A stretch of DNA of 9,755 nt from JAVBQJ01 sp045532655 (GCA_045532655.1 JAZSGI010000065.1:1-9755); one strand, 5' to 3'. Numbered from the stretch's first letter, positions 1-6,956 are shown. Numbers and translations are program-made. The notes: generated from the sequence alone by a model not told the origin.

Positions 1-1
1 T

Positions 2-475
2 CCGACTTATTGTGATGCCCTGCTTGAAATGCATTCCCGGAACGGCATGGAAATGCTGAATATCGTCCCCGATCGCAACTGGAACGTTCCCGATCCGGAG
101 AAATCTGCCATCCTGGTGGCTGAACTCAATCGTATCGTTGAAGCCTGCCGCAAGCGGGATATACCTCTGGTCGCCGGTACAGAAATGAATGCACCCGGAC
201 TCAAAATCGTGGATGATTTCGATAATCCGGCTCTTGCACCCATCCTTGATGATTTTGTCAAAGGTGCCGCCATCCTTTCGGCGCACACCCTTCTTGAGCC
301 TGCCGGCATGGGGTTTTGCAGCGATTGGTGCAAAAAAACCTTTGCCGCCAAAGCCGACCGTAACCGTTGGTATGCCAATTTCGGCAAAATGGTTTCACCT
401 GCAGCTTTCCGGAAAGAGGAAGATGCCGTTGCGTGGGTGAAAGATAACTTTGAGGCAATAGCAAAGGGCAAATGA
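2..475 (+). CDS. C-terminal part of a probable PHP-like metal-dependent hydrolase (5' end outside the window)
   Basis: The reading frame is open to the left edge (first complete codon at base 2), so about 157 C-terminal residues are seen and the true start lies upstream. The internal ATG at 29 has no Shine-Dalgarno site and is unlikely to be the start. The visible protein has an alternating helix/strand pattern. It contains NIVPDRNWN, a helix rich in charged residues, then IPLVAGTEMN, a DDFD acidic patch and SAHTLLEPAGMGF. From memory, this layout resembles the C-terminal half of PHP-domain (histidinol-phosphatase-like) proteins of planctomycetes and Lentisphaerae, in which a TIM-like barrel binds metals for phosphoester hydrolysis. 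The metal-binding His residues of the N-terminal half cannot be checked here. The stop codon overlaps the start of rsmD (ATGA), which suggests co-transcription and translational coupling. The gene is certain; the family assignment is tentative. Confidence 0.55.
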   Translation, partial: PTYCDALLEMHSRNGMEMLNIVPDRNWNVPDPEKSAILVAELNRIVEACRKRDIPLVAGTEMNAPGLKIVDDFDNPALAPILDDFVKGAAILSAHTLLEPAGMGFCSDWCKKTFAAKADRNRWYANFGKMVSPAAFRKEEDAVAWVKDNFEAIAKGK

Positions 476-1104
476 CCTTGAAATATTCTGCGAAAGGTAA
501 AAATCCTTCCGGCGGTATGCGGCAGTCATTGCTGAATGTTATCGCCGGAAGCGCAAGGGGAATAAAACTGGTCATGCCGCCGGGGGAGGGGGTCAGACCT
601 ACTATCGGCAGGGCCAGAGAAGCGGTTTTTGCCAGTATCGGAGATATTTCCGGATTGACTTTCTGGGATCTTTTTGCCGGTTCCGGGGCCAATGGCTGCG
701 AAGCCGCAAGCCGCGGAGCCGCCACAGTGGTTTTTGTTGAAAAAGAAAAACGGCATTGTGCTTGCATAGAAGAAAATATCAGCAGGATAACAAAAGCCGG
801 CAGCACATGTGAAACCTTGCTGCTGCAGAAAAGTGCGGAGTTTCTCTGTTCTGGAGATGTGCCAGCCCCGGACATTATATTTGCCGATCCCCCGTATGCA
901 GAGTCGGCAGAATGGTTCGGCAGGATATTGCCGGAAATTGCAGAAAAGTTTCCCCGATGTTGTATTATCTGGGAGGTTCCGGATCATCCGGGTGCACCGG
1001 GAGAAATCCTTGATAAGGGAGCCGGAGAGTATGGTTTTCTGTTGAAGATCCTGGGCGGAACAAGATTTTTTATAAAAAATTTGAATTTCAGACAATATTT
1101 GTAA
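472..1104 (+). CDS. rsmD: 16S rRNA (guanine(966)-N(2))-methyltransferase RsmD
   Basis: RsmD uses S-adenosylmethionine to methylate N2 of G966 in 16S rRNA on the 30S subunit, in the cytoplasm. The family start VIAGSARGIKL is at residues 23-33, followed by RPTIGRAREAVFASIG (42-57). The SAM-binding motif I, DLFAGSGANGCEAASRGA, begins at D66. The catalytic DPPY tetrad is at 139-142 within DIIFADPPYAES. These are the diagnostic elements of the family. The length of 210 residues is slightly above the usual 180-200, and the extra is mostly at the N-terminus. The ATG at 472 overlaps the stop of the upstream gene (ATGA), but an in-frame ATG at 517 (residue 16) would give a more typical N-terminus. Neither has a strong Shine-Dalgarno site; coupling favours 472. 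The C-terminal tail after about residue 180 is divergent from the usual family ending. The methyltransferase fold is certain, the RsmD identity very likely. Confidence 0.88.
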   Translation: MTLKYSAKGKNPSGGMRQSLLNVIAGSARGIKLVMPPGEGVRPTIGRAREAVFASIGDISGLTFWDLFAGSGANGCEAASRGAATVVFVEKEKRHCACIEENISRITKAGSTCETLLLQKSAEFLCSGDVPAPDIIFADPPYAESAEWFGRILPEIAEKFPRCCIIWEVPDHPGAPGEILDKGAGEYGFLLKILGGTRFFIKNLNFRQYL

Positions 1105-1136
1105 ACAACACCCATCTTAATGTAAAAAGGAGTTCT

Positions 1137-2483
1137 ATGAAGAAATTTTTTGGTAAATTGGTTAAATGGGTGATCGTGCTGATGGTCCTGGGGGGGATAG
1201 GGTACTGGTTCTTGGCACGTTTTTTTGCTTCTGATGAAGTTAATTATGTATTCAGGACAGTTCCGTTAAAAATCGGCACGATCACCGTCTCTACTTCTGC
1301 AACCGGCACTGTTGAACCGGAAGAACTGGTGGACGTCGGTTCGCAGGTCTCCGGTAAAATACAGGAGTTCGGTACAGATATAAACGGCATTGAGGTTGAT
1401 TACGGTTCTCCTGTGCGTGAAGGGCAGCTCCTTGCAAGGATAGACCCCAGTCTGTACGAAGCGGAACTCAAGCAGAGTGCAGCCAGAGTTTCCCAGGCAG
1501 AGGCATCTGTTGTCAGTGCCGAGGCGGATCTGCTGCAGCAGAAGGCCGTTCTGAAACTGGCAGAACTCAACTGGGAACGTGCCGATAATCTTTTCTCTTC
1601 CAAAGCAATTTCAAAGGCCGATCACGATGCTGCCCGCAGTAATTACGATACTGCCGCAGCCAGTATCGCTGTTGCTGAAGCAAGGATCAAACAAAGTACT
1701 GCTGAACTTGACAGCGCAAAAGCACAGTATGACTATGCCAAACGCAACCTTAATTATTGCGATATAGTCAGTCCTGTTGATGGTATTATTATTGACCGCC
1801 GGGTGAATATCGGGCAGACTGTTGTATCAAGTATGAGTGCTTCCAGTTTGTTCCTTATAGCCAAGGATCTTAAACGTATGCAGATATGGGTTTCTGTCAA
1901 CGAGGCCGATATCGGCAGGATAAAGGTCGGTATGCCGGTGGAATTCACCGTGGATGCCTTCCCGCAGCAGCAGTTTTTCGGCGAAGTCGGTAAGATCCGT
2001 CTGAATGCTTCACTTTCAAGTAATGTCGTGACTTATGTGGTTGAAGTAAATACAGATAATTCCGACAATAAACTTGTACCGTATCTTACTGCCAAAGTCA
2101 ATTTTATTGAAGCACGAGAGCATGATGTGCTGCTTCTGCCTGCCGCTGCTTTGCGTTTTATCCCGGATCCGGCAATGGTTTTGCCGGAAGACGAGGCAAT
2201 TCTGGGAACTCTCGGCGGTTATGTGCTGCCATCCATGCGCAAGAGTGGTGTTGTCTGGGTGGAACATCCGGAGATTGCCGGAGCAGTCTCCCCCCGTGAG
2301 GTGACTCTTGAACTTTATGACGGGGTCTTCTATCAGGTGACTTCCGGTCTTACTGTTGATGATGCAGTGATTTCCGGTGTGGAATATGGAGTTGCGGCCG
2401 GAGAGGAGGAGACAACAAATCCTTTCCTGCCCAAGTTCCCCAGCCGTAACCGGCCGAAACAGCCGGCGCAGACAAGACGGTAA
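1137..2483 (+). CDS. macA: MacA-like periplasmic adaptor subunit (HlyD/RND membrane fusion family)
   Basis: This is the adaptor that links an inner-membrane ABC exporter to an outer-membrane channel across the periplasm. A single N-terminal membrane anchor spans about residues 9-28. The first half of the lipoyl domain carries VDVGSQVSGKI and ends at LLARIDPSLY. A long Ala/Glu/Gln-rich alpha-helical hairpin follows (about 107-208), then the second lipoyl half NYCDIVSPVDGIIIDRR. The beta-barrel domain contains VNEADIGRIKVGMPVEFTV. GSQVSGKI, SPVDG and the NEADI/GM segment match the MacA subgroup rather than general HlyD. At 448 residues it is longer than E. coli MacA (371); the extra lies after about residue 350 and ends in a Pro/Arg-rich tail with NPFLPKFPSRNR. 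The ATG is preceded by AAAAAGGAG at 4-base spacing. The ATPase and permease genes follow on the same strand. The exported substrate is unknown; macrolides, lipoproteins and peptides are all carried by family members. Confidence 0.85.
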   Translation: MKKFFGKLVKWVIVLMVLGGIGYWFLARFFASDEVNYVFRTVPLKIGTITVSTSATGTVEPEELVDVGSQVSGKIQEFGTDINGIEVDYGSPVREGQLLARIDPSLYEAELKQSAARVSQAEASVVSAEADLLQQKAVLKLAELNWERADNLFSSKAISKADHDAARSNYDTAAASIAVAEARIKQSTAELDSAKAQYDYAKRNLNYCDIVSPVDGIIIDRRVNIGQTVVSSMSASSLFLIAKDLKRMQIWVSVNEADIGRIKVGMPVEFTVDAFPQQQFFGEVGKIRLNASLSSNVVTYVVEVNTDNSDNKLVPYLTAKVNFIEAREHDVLLLPAAALRFIPDPAMVLPEDEAILGTLGGYVLPSMRKSGVVWVEHPEIAGAVSPREVTLELYDGVFYQVTSGLTVDDAVISGVEYGVAAGEEETTNPFLPKFPSRNRPKQPAQTRR

Positions 2484-2491
2484 CTGTAATA

Positions 2492-2517
2492 TGCGCCGGT
2501 GTACTCTGCCCGGCGCA
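2492..2517 (+). other. Perfect 8-bp hairpin between adaptor and ATPase genes
   Basis: TGCGCCGG (2492-2499) and CCGGCGCA (2510-2517) are perfect inverted repeats around a 10-base loop. The hairpin starts 8 bases after the adaptor stop and lies about 50 bases before the ATPase start. It is G+C-rich and followed by AAATTT rather than a run of T, so it is a poor intrinsic terminator. A partial terminator, an attenuator or an RNA-stability element that alters the ratio of adaptor to ATPase are all possible; the sequence does not decide. Confidence 0.5.
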
Positions 2518-2568
2518 AATTTCAAGCGTATTTACCGTTGTATTTAATCAATATTCCAAGGTGGGATC

Positions 2569-3264
2569 ATGCCGCTAATCCAATTAAGAAATTTGAATAA
2601 AACCTATTATCTGGGCGAAATGGATGTGCCCGTACTGCATAATATCAATTTTGATATTGAGGCGGGTGAATACGTTGCCCTTATCGGGGCATCCGGTTCC
2701 GGAAAAAGTACCCTTATGAATATTCTGGGTTGCCTTGACCGGCCAACTTCAGGCGAATACCTTTTTGAAAACCGGGAAGTCGGCAGTGCTTCAAACGAGG
2801 CAAGAGCTGAGGTCAGGAATGCCAAGATCGGTTTTGTGTTCCAGAGTTTCAACCTTCTGCCCCGGACAAGTGCGTTGGAAAATGTCATTATGCCCCTTGC
2901 TTATTCTGCGCATAAATTTTCTGCCGGGGAAAAGAAGGATCTCGGCAGGGAACTGTTGCGGAAAGTCGGTCTTGCTGACCGTATGGGGCATTTCCCCAGT
3001 CAGCTTTCCGGCGGTCAACAGCAGCGTGTCGCTATTGCCCGGGCCCTTGTCAGCAGTCCTCCCATCCTCTTTGCTGATGAACCAACCGGAAACCTTGACT
3101 CAAAAACTTCAGTTGAAGTTATGGAGATGTTTGACAACCTCAACCGGGATGGTATTACCATTGTTTTGGTAACTCACGACAGCAATGTGGCAGCAAGGGC
3201 GAAAAGGGTTATAAGGATCCAGGACGGCAATGTTGTATCGGACAGCAGGAGAGAGGACGTATAA
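2569..3264 (+). CDS. MacB/LolD-type ABC exporter ATP-binding subunit
   Basis: This is the nucleotide-binding subunit that powers the permease encoded next to it; it sits on the cytoplasmic face of the inner membrane. All ABC motifs are intact: Walker A GASGSGKS (residues 40-47), Q-loop Gln92 in FVFQSFNLLPRTSALENV, signature LSGGQ (146-150), Walker B ILFADE (Asp170, Glu171), D-loop NLDS and switch His203 in LVTHD. The FQSFNLLP and ENV..PL.Y motifs are typical of the MacB/LolD/FtsE group of mechanotransmission exporters. At 231 residues it is a stand-alone ATPase; in E. coli MacB this domain is fused to the permease. The ATG is preceded by AAGGTGGG. The stop codon is separated by one base from the start of the permease gene. 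The identity as ABC ATPase is certain and the MacB-type partnership follows from the neighbours. LolD of a lipoprotein-release system is the main alternative, less likely because of the MacA-like adaptor. Confidence 0.93.
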   Translation: MPLIQLRNLNKTYYLGEMDVPVLHNINFDIEAGEYVALIGASGSGKSTLMNILGCLDRPTSGEYLFENREVGSASNEARAEVRNAKIGFVFQSFNLLPRTSALENVIMPLAYSAHKFSAGEKKDLGRELLRKVGLADRMGHFPSQLSGGQQQRVAIARALVSSPPILFADEPTGNLDSKTSVEVMEMFDNLNRDGITIVLVTHDSNVAARAKRVIRIQDGNVVSDSRREDV

Positions 3265-3265
3265 T

Positions 3266-4627
3266 ATGACTTTGACAACATCCCTTGTATTGGCATGGCG
3301 GGCATTGCGCCGTAATCCTACCAGAGCATTGCTTACTACTCTGGGGATCGTTATCGGTATTGCAGCTGTTATTACTATGATGGAAGTCGGTAACGGGGCA
3401 TCGCAATCCATTAAAAAGAGTATTGAAGGGTTGGGAGCATCCAGTATTATGGTTCTTCCCGGTTTTTCTTCTCACGGTGGTGTCCGTTCCGGTTTCGGCG
3501 GCAGTATGACTCTTACTCCTGATGATTATGAGGCTATAGAAAGGGAGTGTTCCCTTGTCAGGAGGGCTGCGCCGCAGGTGAATGTCCGGGAACAGATCAT
3601 CTGGGAAAATACCAACTACCGGCCGAGTCAGATCATCGGAACTACGCCGTCATTTCTCTATATCCGCAATCAGCATGTTGATGACGGGGTCGCTTTTACT
3701 GATGCCGATGTGGATGTGGGGGCACCGGTCTGTCTTATGGGGCGGACTGTGGCAAAGGAACTTTTCGGTTCGGAGGAGAATGTTCTGGGCAGGGAGGTAA
3801 GGATACGCAATACGATTTTTACAGTTGTCGGACTCCTTGAACGTAAAGGGTCAAACATGATGGGGCAGGATCAGGATGATGTTGTTATTGCCCCTTGGAC
3901 AACTATACGGCAGCGTGTTGCCGGTCAGCGGCTGATCACGGCAACTTCCAGTTCTCAAGGTAATTCCGTAAGTACAAGCACAGTTTATCCGGGCAGCGGT
4001 ACCGGTGGTTTCTATCCTGCCCAGTCAAGTGCTGCATTGCAGACGTCTCTTGTCGTGGCCCGCTTTGTTTCTGTGGATAATATTATAGTGGAAGCTATTG
4101 CTCCGGAGAAGATACCTGACACCATTGTTCAGGTCGAAAATCTTTTGCGGGAACGCCACGAAATTCCTCCGGGCGGATTTGATGATTTCCGTATTATGAA
4201 TTTTTCTGAAATGCTCAATACTCTGACTGCTACTACTGAACTGACAAAAAATCTGCTTCTCTGTGTGGCTCTCATATCTCTCGTTGTCGGAGGGGTGGGA
4301 ATTATGAATATCATGCTGGTTTCGGTAACGGAACGTACCCGTGAAATAGGGTTGCGTATGGCTGTCGGAGCAAAAGCCAAGGATATTCTGATGCAATTTC
4401 TGGTGGAAGCCACAGTGCTTTGTCTTGCCGGTGGTATGATCGGTATTCTGTTGGGGCGCGGCGGTTCAATGCTTATCGGGGAAGTTTTGAAGTGGCCCAT
4501 TGCCACCTCGCCCGGTGCGATAGCTGCTGCCGTAATGGTTTCTGCCGGAGTAGGGATAATATTCGGATTTTATCCGGCATGGAAAGCCTCACGGCTCGAT
4601 CCCATCGAAGCCTTGCGTTTTGAATAA
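3266..4627 (+). CDS. macB: MacB-type ABC exporter permease (FtsX-like)
   Basis: This is the inner-membrane subunit of the exporter, with the four-helix MacB/FtsX topology. TM1 lies at about residues 21-41 (begins RALLTTLGIVIGIAAVI). A large periplasmic MacB_PCD-type domain of about 285 residues follows, then TM2 (about 329-352, with VVGGVGIMNIMLVSVTERTR), TM3 (378-400) and TM4 (416-438). The protein ends in the classic FYPAWKASRLDPIEALRFE. The TRTRALLT..GI.IG start, the ERTREIGLR..VGA coupling segment and the DPIEALR end are diagnostic of the family. I chose the ATG at 3266, one base after the ATPase stop, because the protein then begins directly with the amphipathic N-terminal helix; an in-frame ATG at 3230 would add 12 residues overlapping the ATPase gene. 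A GGAGAGAGG stretch upstream can serve as ribosome binding site. A Ser/Thr/Gly-rich insert lies around residues 228-255 of the periplasmic domain. An outer-membrane partner must be encoded elsewhere. Confidence 0.92.
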   Translation: MTLTTSLVLAWRALRRNPTRALLTTLGIVIGIAAVITMMEVGNGASQSIKKSIEGLGASSIMVLPGFSSHGGVRSGFGGSMTLTPDDYEAIERECSLVRRAAPQVNVREQIIWENTNYRPSQIIGTTPSFLYIRNQHVDDGVAFTDADVDVGAPVCLMGRTVAKELFGSEENVLGREVRIRNTIFTVVGLLERKGSNMMGQDQDDVVIAPWTTIRQRVAGQRLITATSSSQGNSVSTSTVYPGSGTGGFYPAQSSAALQTSLVVARFVSVDNIIVEAIAPEKIPDTIVQVENLLRERHEIPPGGFDDFRIMNFSEMLNTLTATTELTKNLLLCVALISLVVGGVGIMNIMLVSVTERTREIGLRMAVGAKAKDILMQFLVEATVLCLAGGMIGILLGRGGSMLIGEVLKWPIATSPGAIAAAVMVSAGVGIIFGFYPAWKASRLDPIEALRFE

Positions 4628-4632
4628 GAGTA

Positions 4633-4647
4633 CAGCAGAAGCTGCTG
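4633..4647. other. Small hairpin between convergent genes
   Basis: CAGCAG and CTGCTG form a 6-bp stem around AAG in the 36-base gap between the permease stop and the stop of the convergent AraC gene. No T-run follows on either strand, so this is not a convincing intrinsic terminator. It is the only candidate structure for ending either transcript here. Confidence 0.25.
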
Positions 4648-4663
4648 ACGTGAAATATATTGA

Positions 4664-5533
4664 TCAGTCTCTGGTTTTAGCAGCAGTATTTTTGAATCTC
4701 TTCTCCCAGTTGCCGAAGGCAGAGGGAGAGGCAAATCCGAGATTGTCTGCAATTTCCTTCTTGCGCAAACCGTATGAGAGTGCGGCTTTGGTGTAACGCA
4801 GCCTGGCTTCATTTATATAGTCACCCGGTGTTTTGCCGGTATACTCTTTGAAGAGATGTACAAGGTGGTATTTACTGCAGTTGGTGATCATTGCCAGACG
4901 GTCGAGTGAGCAGTCTTTGCCGTTGTGGGTCTCTATATAATTACGGGCAAAGGAAACTTTTTTGCTGCTGTCGGTTACTGTTTCATCCTGTATCGGCAAA
5001 ATGTAGTTCATGAGCATTTCTTCCATAACAAACTGTATCATGGACTTCATGTATTCTTCCGCTGCTGCGGCTTCTCCGGCAGCTGCCAGATCACCGATTT
5101 TATCCCAGCGGGAAATCAGCAATTTTGAAATGTCTTCTGAAAAAGCAAAATTTCCGCATGGTATCAGCCGTGACTTATTGCCCGGTTTCCGCTCTGCCAC
5201 ATAATCGACGTACGCAGTTGCGGTGTTTGAGAGAAAATGTACCCAGATATGGATAAGATGCCGGTCGTGATCCCGGTAATAGGCAGAATGCTGCTGCCAG
5301 TTGTCTATAAGTACAGCTGTTCCCGGAGAAAGATGAACCCTGTGGCCCTCAAGTGCAAATTCACTTTCGCCATACAGGACAATAAGTATTTCTCTGTTGT
5401 AATGCCGCTGCAGCGGGAACTCCCCTTGTTCAGTTTCCGGCAGATCAGCAAGTGCAAAAGAACTCACAATGGTTTTTACTCCATTGCGTAAAGCTGAAAT
5501 TATTTGTGTGTCGGACCATGATTTCGCTGGCAT
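4664..5533 (-). CDS. AraC-family transcriptional regulator with N-terminal cupin-like sensor
   Basis: This is a DNA-binding regulator that probably senses a small ligand, often a sugar, through its N-terminal domain. Using the ATG at 5533 it has 289 residues, the usual family length. The N-terminal half carries the cupin-like sensor pattern: HYNREILIVLYGE, then HRVHLSPGTAVLIDNWQQHS and HIWVHF. The C-terminal domain has the first helix-turn-helix, LDRLAMITNCSKYHLVHLFK, followed by YTGKTPGDYINEARL. The second is KKEIADNLGFASPSAF. The last turn is atypical: where the family usually has F-K followed by G-x-x-P before an Arg, this protein reads WEKRFKNTAAKTRD. The start is preceded by GGAAG at 6-base spacing. 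A longer version would begin at a TTG at 5614, but that start has a poor ribosome site and lies upstream of a good promoter (5573-5602). The gene diverges from the aminotransferase gene, its most likely target, and may also regulate itself. Confidence 0.88.
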   Translation of the reverse strand: MPAKSWSDTQIISALRNGVKTIVSSFALADLPETEQGEFPLQRHYNREILIVLYGESEFALEGHRVHLSPGTAVLIDNWQQHSAYYRDHDRHLIHIWVHFLSNTATAYVDYVAERKPGNKSRLIPCGNFAFSEDISKLLISRWDKIGDLAAAGEAAAAEEYMKSMIQFVMEEMLMNYILPIQDETVTDSSKKVSFARNYIETHNGKDCSLDRLAMITNCSKYHLVHLFKEYTGKTPGDYINEARLRYTKAALSYGLRKKEIADNLGFASPSAFGNWEKRFKNTAAKTRD

Positions 5534-5572
5534 TTCAGGCTTCCGGAAAAAATCTGGATACTTTTTACCTTG

Positions 5573-5602
5573 ATAATATATATGTTTTAAGGAAAAATTC
5601 AA
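5573..5602 (-). promoter_or_regulatory. Putative sigma70-type promoter of the AraC-family gene
   Basis: On the minus strand TTGAAT (5602-5597) and TATTAT (5578-5573) are separated by 18 bases. The predicted transcript would start near 5566, about 30 bases before the ATG at 5533. An A/T-rich stretch lies just upstream and could act as an UP element. The match is good but was found by eye. Confidence 0.45.
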
Positions 5603-5660
5603 ATAAAGTGACAAAAAATATCTTTTTTTATTTGCTTTTTTCCCTTTAGGTATTACAGTA

Positions 5661-5684
5661 CTTTTACGCTTTTAACTTTTTACA
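5661..5684 (+). repeat. Three tandem 8-base units upstream of the aminotransferase gene
   Basis: CTTTTACG, CTTTTAAC and TTTTTACA follow each other without a gap, 23 bases before the start codon of the aminotransferase gene. Each is pyrimidine-rich with a shared TTTTA core. They may be part of a regulator binding site or of the 5' leader, or simply low-complexity sequence. An 8-base period does not match the 10-11-base helical spacing expected of paired AraC half-sites. Confidence 0.3.
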
Positions 5685-5706
5685 TCAAACACAAAAGGAG
5701 AGTTCT

Positions 5707-6843
5707 ATGTTTGAGATCGGTCAGGCAGAAATCGATGCTGTTGCAGATACTATACGCCGTGGAATACTTACCCGCTTTCAGGGCGGGACAGAGGGATACC
5801 TTGCCCGGTCAGAGAGAGCCATTGCTGAAAAGATCGGTACAAAACATGCTTTGATGCTCAATTCCGGTACAAGCGCCCTTATCAGTGCCCTGGTTGCTCT
5901 CGGTATCGGTAAAGGCGATGAGGTTCTTGTCTCTGCTTATACATGGATATCCACCCCTCTTGCGCCCATGCTGCTGCAAGCTGTTCCGAAACTGGTGGAA
6001 GTTGATGAGTCTCTGACCATGGATCCGGATGATCTGGAAAGAAAGATCTCCTCCCGTACCAAGGCTATTATGGTCATTCACATGAATAATCAGCCCTGTA
6101 ATATGGATCGCATTATGGAAATTGCCAACCGGCATAATATCCCTGTTGTCGAAGATGCCTGTCAGGCTGTCGGCGGGATATACAAAAACAGGCGTCTCGG
6201 ATCTATCGGTAAAATCGGTTGTTTCAGTTTCAATAGTTACAAAAACATCACCTGCGGTGAAGGCGGGGCTGTCATGACTGATGATAATGAACTTTTCGAC
6301 CGTATGCGCCTGTGGCACGATGCCGGAACTTTTGTTCAGAGTTATGATGCCAAGGTGAGCGTTGCCCATTTTGCCGGTCAGGATTACCGTGCTTCCGAAA
6401 TTCAGGGGGCAATTATCTGGGAACAGTTGAAACGTCTTGATCCCTGTATGGAGATGCTGCGTGAACGTGTAAAACTTGCCCGTCAGGTCATTGAATCTGT
6501 CGGCAAATACAAGATCGCTCCTCATAATGATCCTGAGAGTGCAGTGACTCTGGCTCTGCAGTTTGAGTCGCAGGAAGAGTTCAAAGCTGTTGCGGCAGAG
6601 AAGGGATGGAACAGTATTGTCAGTGGAACAGACCGGCACATTTTCACCAACTGGGTTCCGCTTGTTGAAAAACGTACTTACAGGGATGATATCAATCCGT
6701 TCCTTACTGAAGCCGGCGCAGACGCTGATTTTTCCGCTGCAGCTGCACCCCGTACTCTGGATGTCCTCAACCGTTCCTGCTATATGAGTCCTGCGTGGAA
6801 CGCACCGCTGGCTGAGGTGGAGAAGTTCTATAAAGATTTGTAA
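5707..6843 (+). CDS. DegT/DnrJ/EryC1/StrS family PLP-dependent aminotransferase
   Basis: The enzyme transfers an amino group, usually from glutamate or glutamine, to a keto-sugar or keto-cyclitol using pyridoxal phosphate, in the cytoplasm. Fold type I features are in order: the phosphate-binding segment LNSGTSALISALVALGIGKGDEV, then SAYTWIST, the ring-nitrogen Asp150 in VVEDACQAVGG, and the catalytic Lys179 in FSFNSYKNITCGEGG, followed by AVMTDD. The 378 residues are a normal family length and nothing appears missing. The C-terminal part with DRHIFTNWVPLVEKR and NPFL resembles the branch annotated as scyllo-inosose or sugar aminotransferases, but the substrate cannot be read from the sequence. 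The ATG is preceded by AAAAGGAG. No other nucleotide-sugar gene is in the window; the only linked gene is the divergent AraC regulator, which suggests an inducible role rather than part of a large polysaccharide cluster. A strong terminator follows. Confidence 0.92.
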   Translation: MFEIGQAEIDAVADTIRRGILTRFQGGTEGYLARSERAIAEKIGTKHALMLNSGTSALISALVALGIGKGDEVLVSAYTWISTPLAPMLLQAVPKLVEVDESLTMDPDDLERKISSRTKAIMVIHMNNQPCNMDRIMEIANRHNIPVVEDACQAVGGIYKNRRLGSIGKIGCFSFNSYKNITCGEGGAVMTDDNELFDRMRLWHDAGTFVQSYDAKVSVAHFAGQDYRASEIQGAIIWEQLKRLDPCMEMLRERVKLARQVIESVGKYKIAPHNDPESAVTLALQFESQEEFKAVAAEKGWNSIVSGTDRHIFTNWVPLVEKRTYRDDINPFLTEAGADADFSAAAAPRTLDVLNRSCYMSPAWNAPLAEVEKFYKDL

Positions 6844-6880
6844 TTACTTGAACTTGTGCAGTATTTGAAATATGCAGATA

Positions 6881-6914
6881 ACGGTCGCCGTGAGATCTTC
6901 CGACGGCCGTTTTT
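6881..6914 (+). terminator. Intrinsic terminator of the aminotransferase gene
   Basis: ACGGTCGCCG (6881-6890) pairs with CGACGGCCGT (6901-6910) around a 10-base loop. The stem has seven outer pairs (one G-T), one C/A mismatch and two inner pairs, and runs into TTTTT. It lies 38 bases after the aminotransferase stop. Confidence 0.8.
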
Positions 6915-6956
6915 GCTGTTTGGACTCATGTCGGGATAAAGGTGGATGTACAGGGA

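Noticed and set aside
258..875. Long open frame on the minus strand opposite the first gene and rsmD
   Set aside because: It lies across two well-supported plus-strand genes, has no ribosome site and its translation looks like low-complexity antisense coding (many Ser, Pro, Cys).
526..1095. 189-codon open frame on the minus strand
   Set aside because: It is antisense to rsmD, which carries clear SAM and DPPY motifs; no start signal is seen.
5809..6639. 276-codon open frame on the minus strand
   Set aside because: It is fully inside the aminotransferase gene, whose catalytic motifs are intact; the reverse translation shows no domain.
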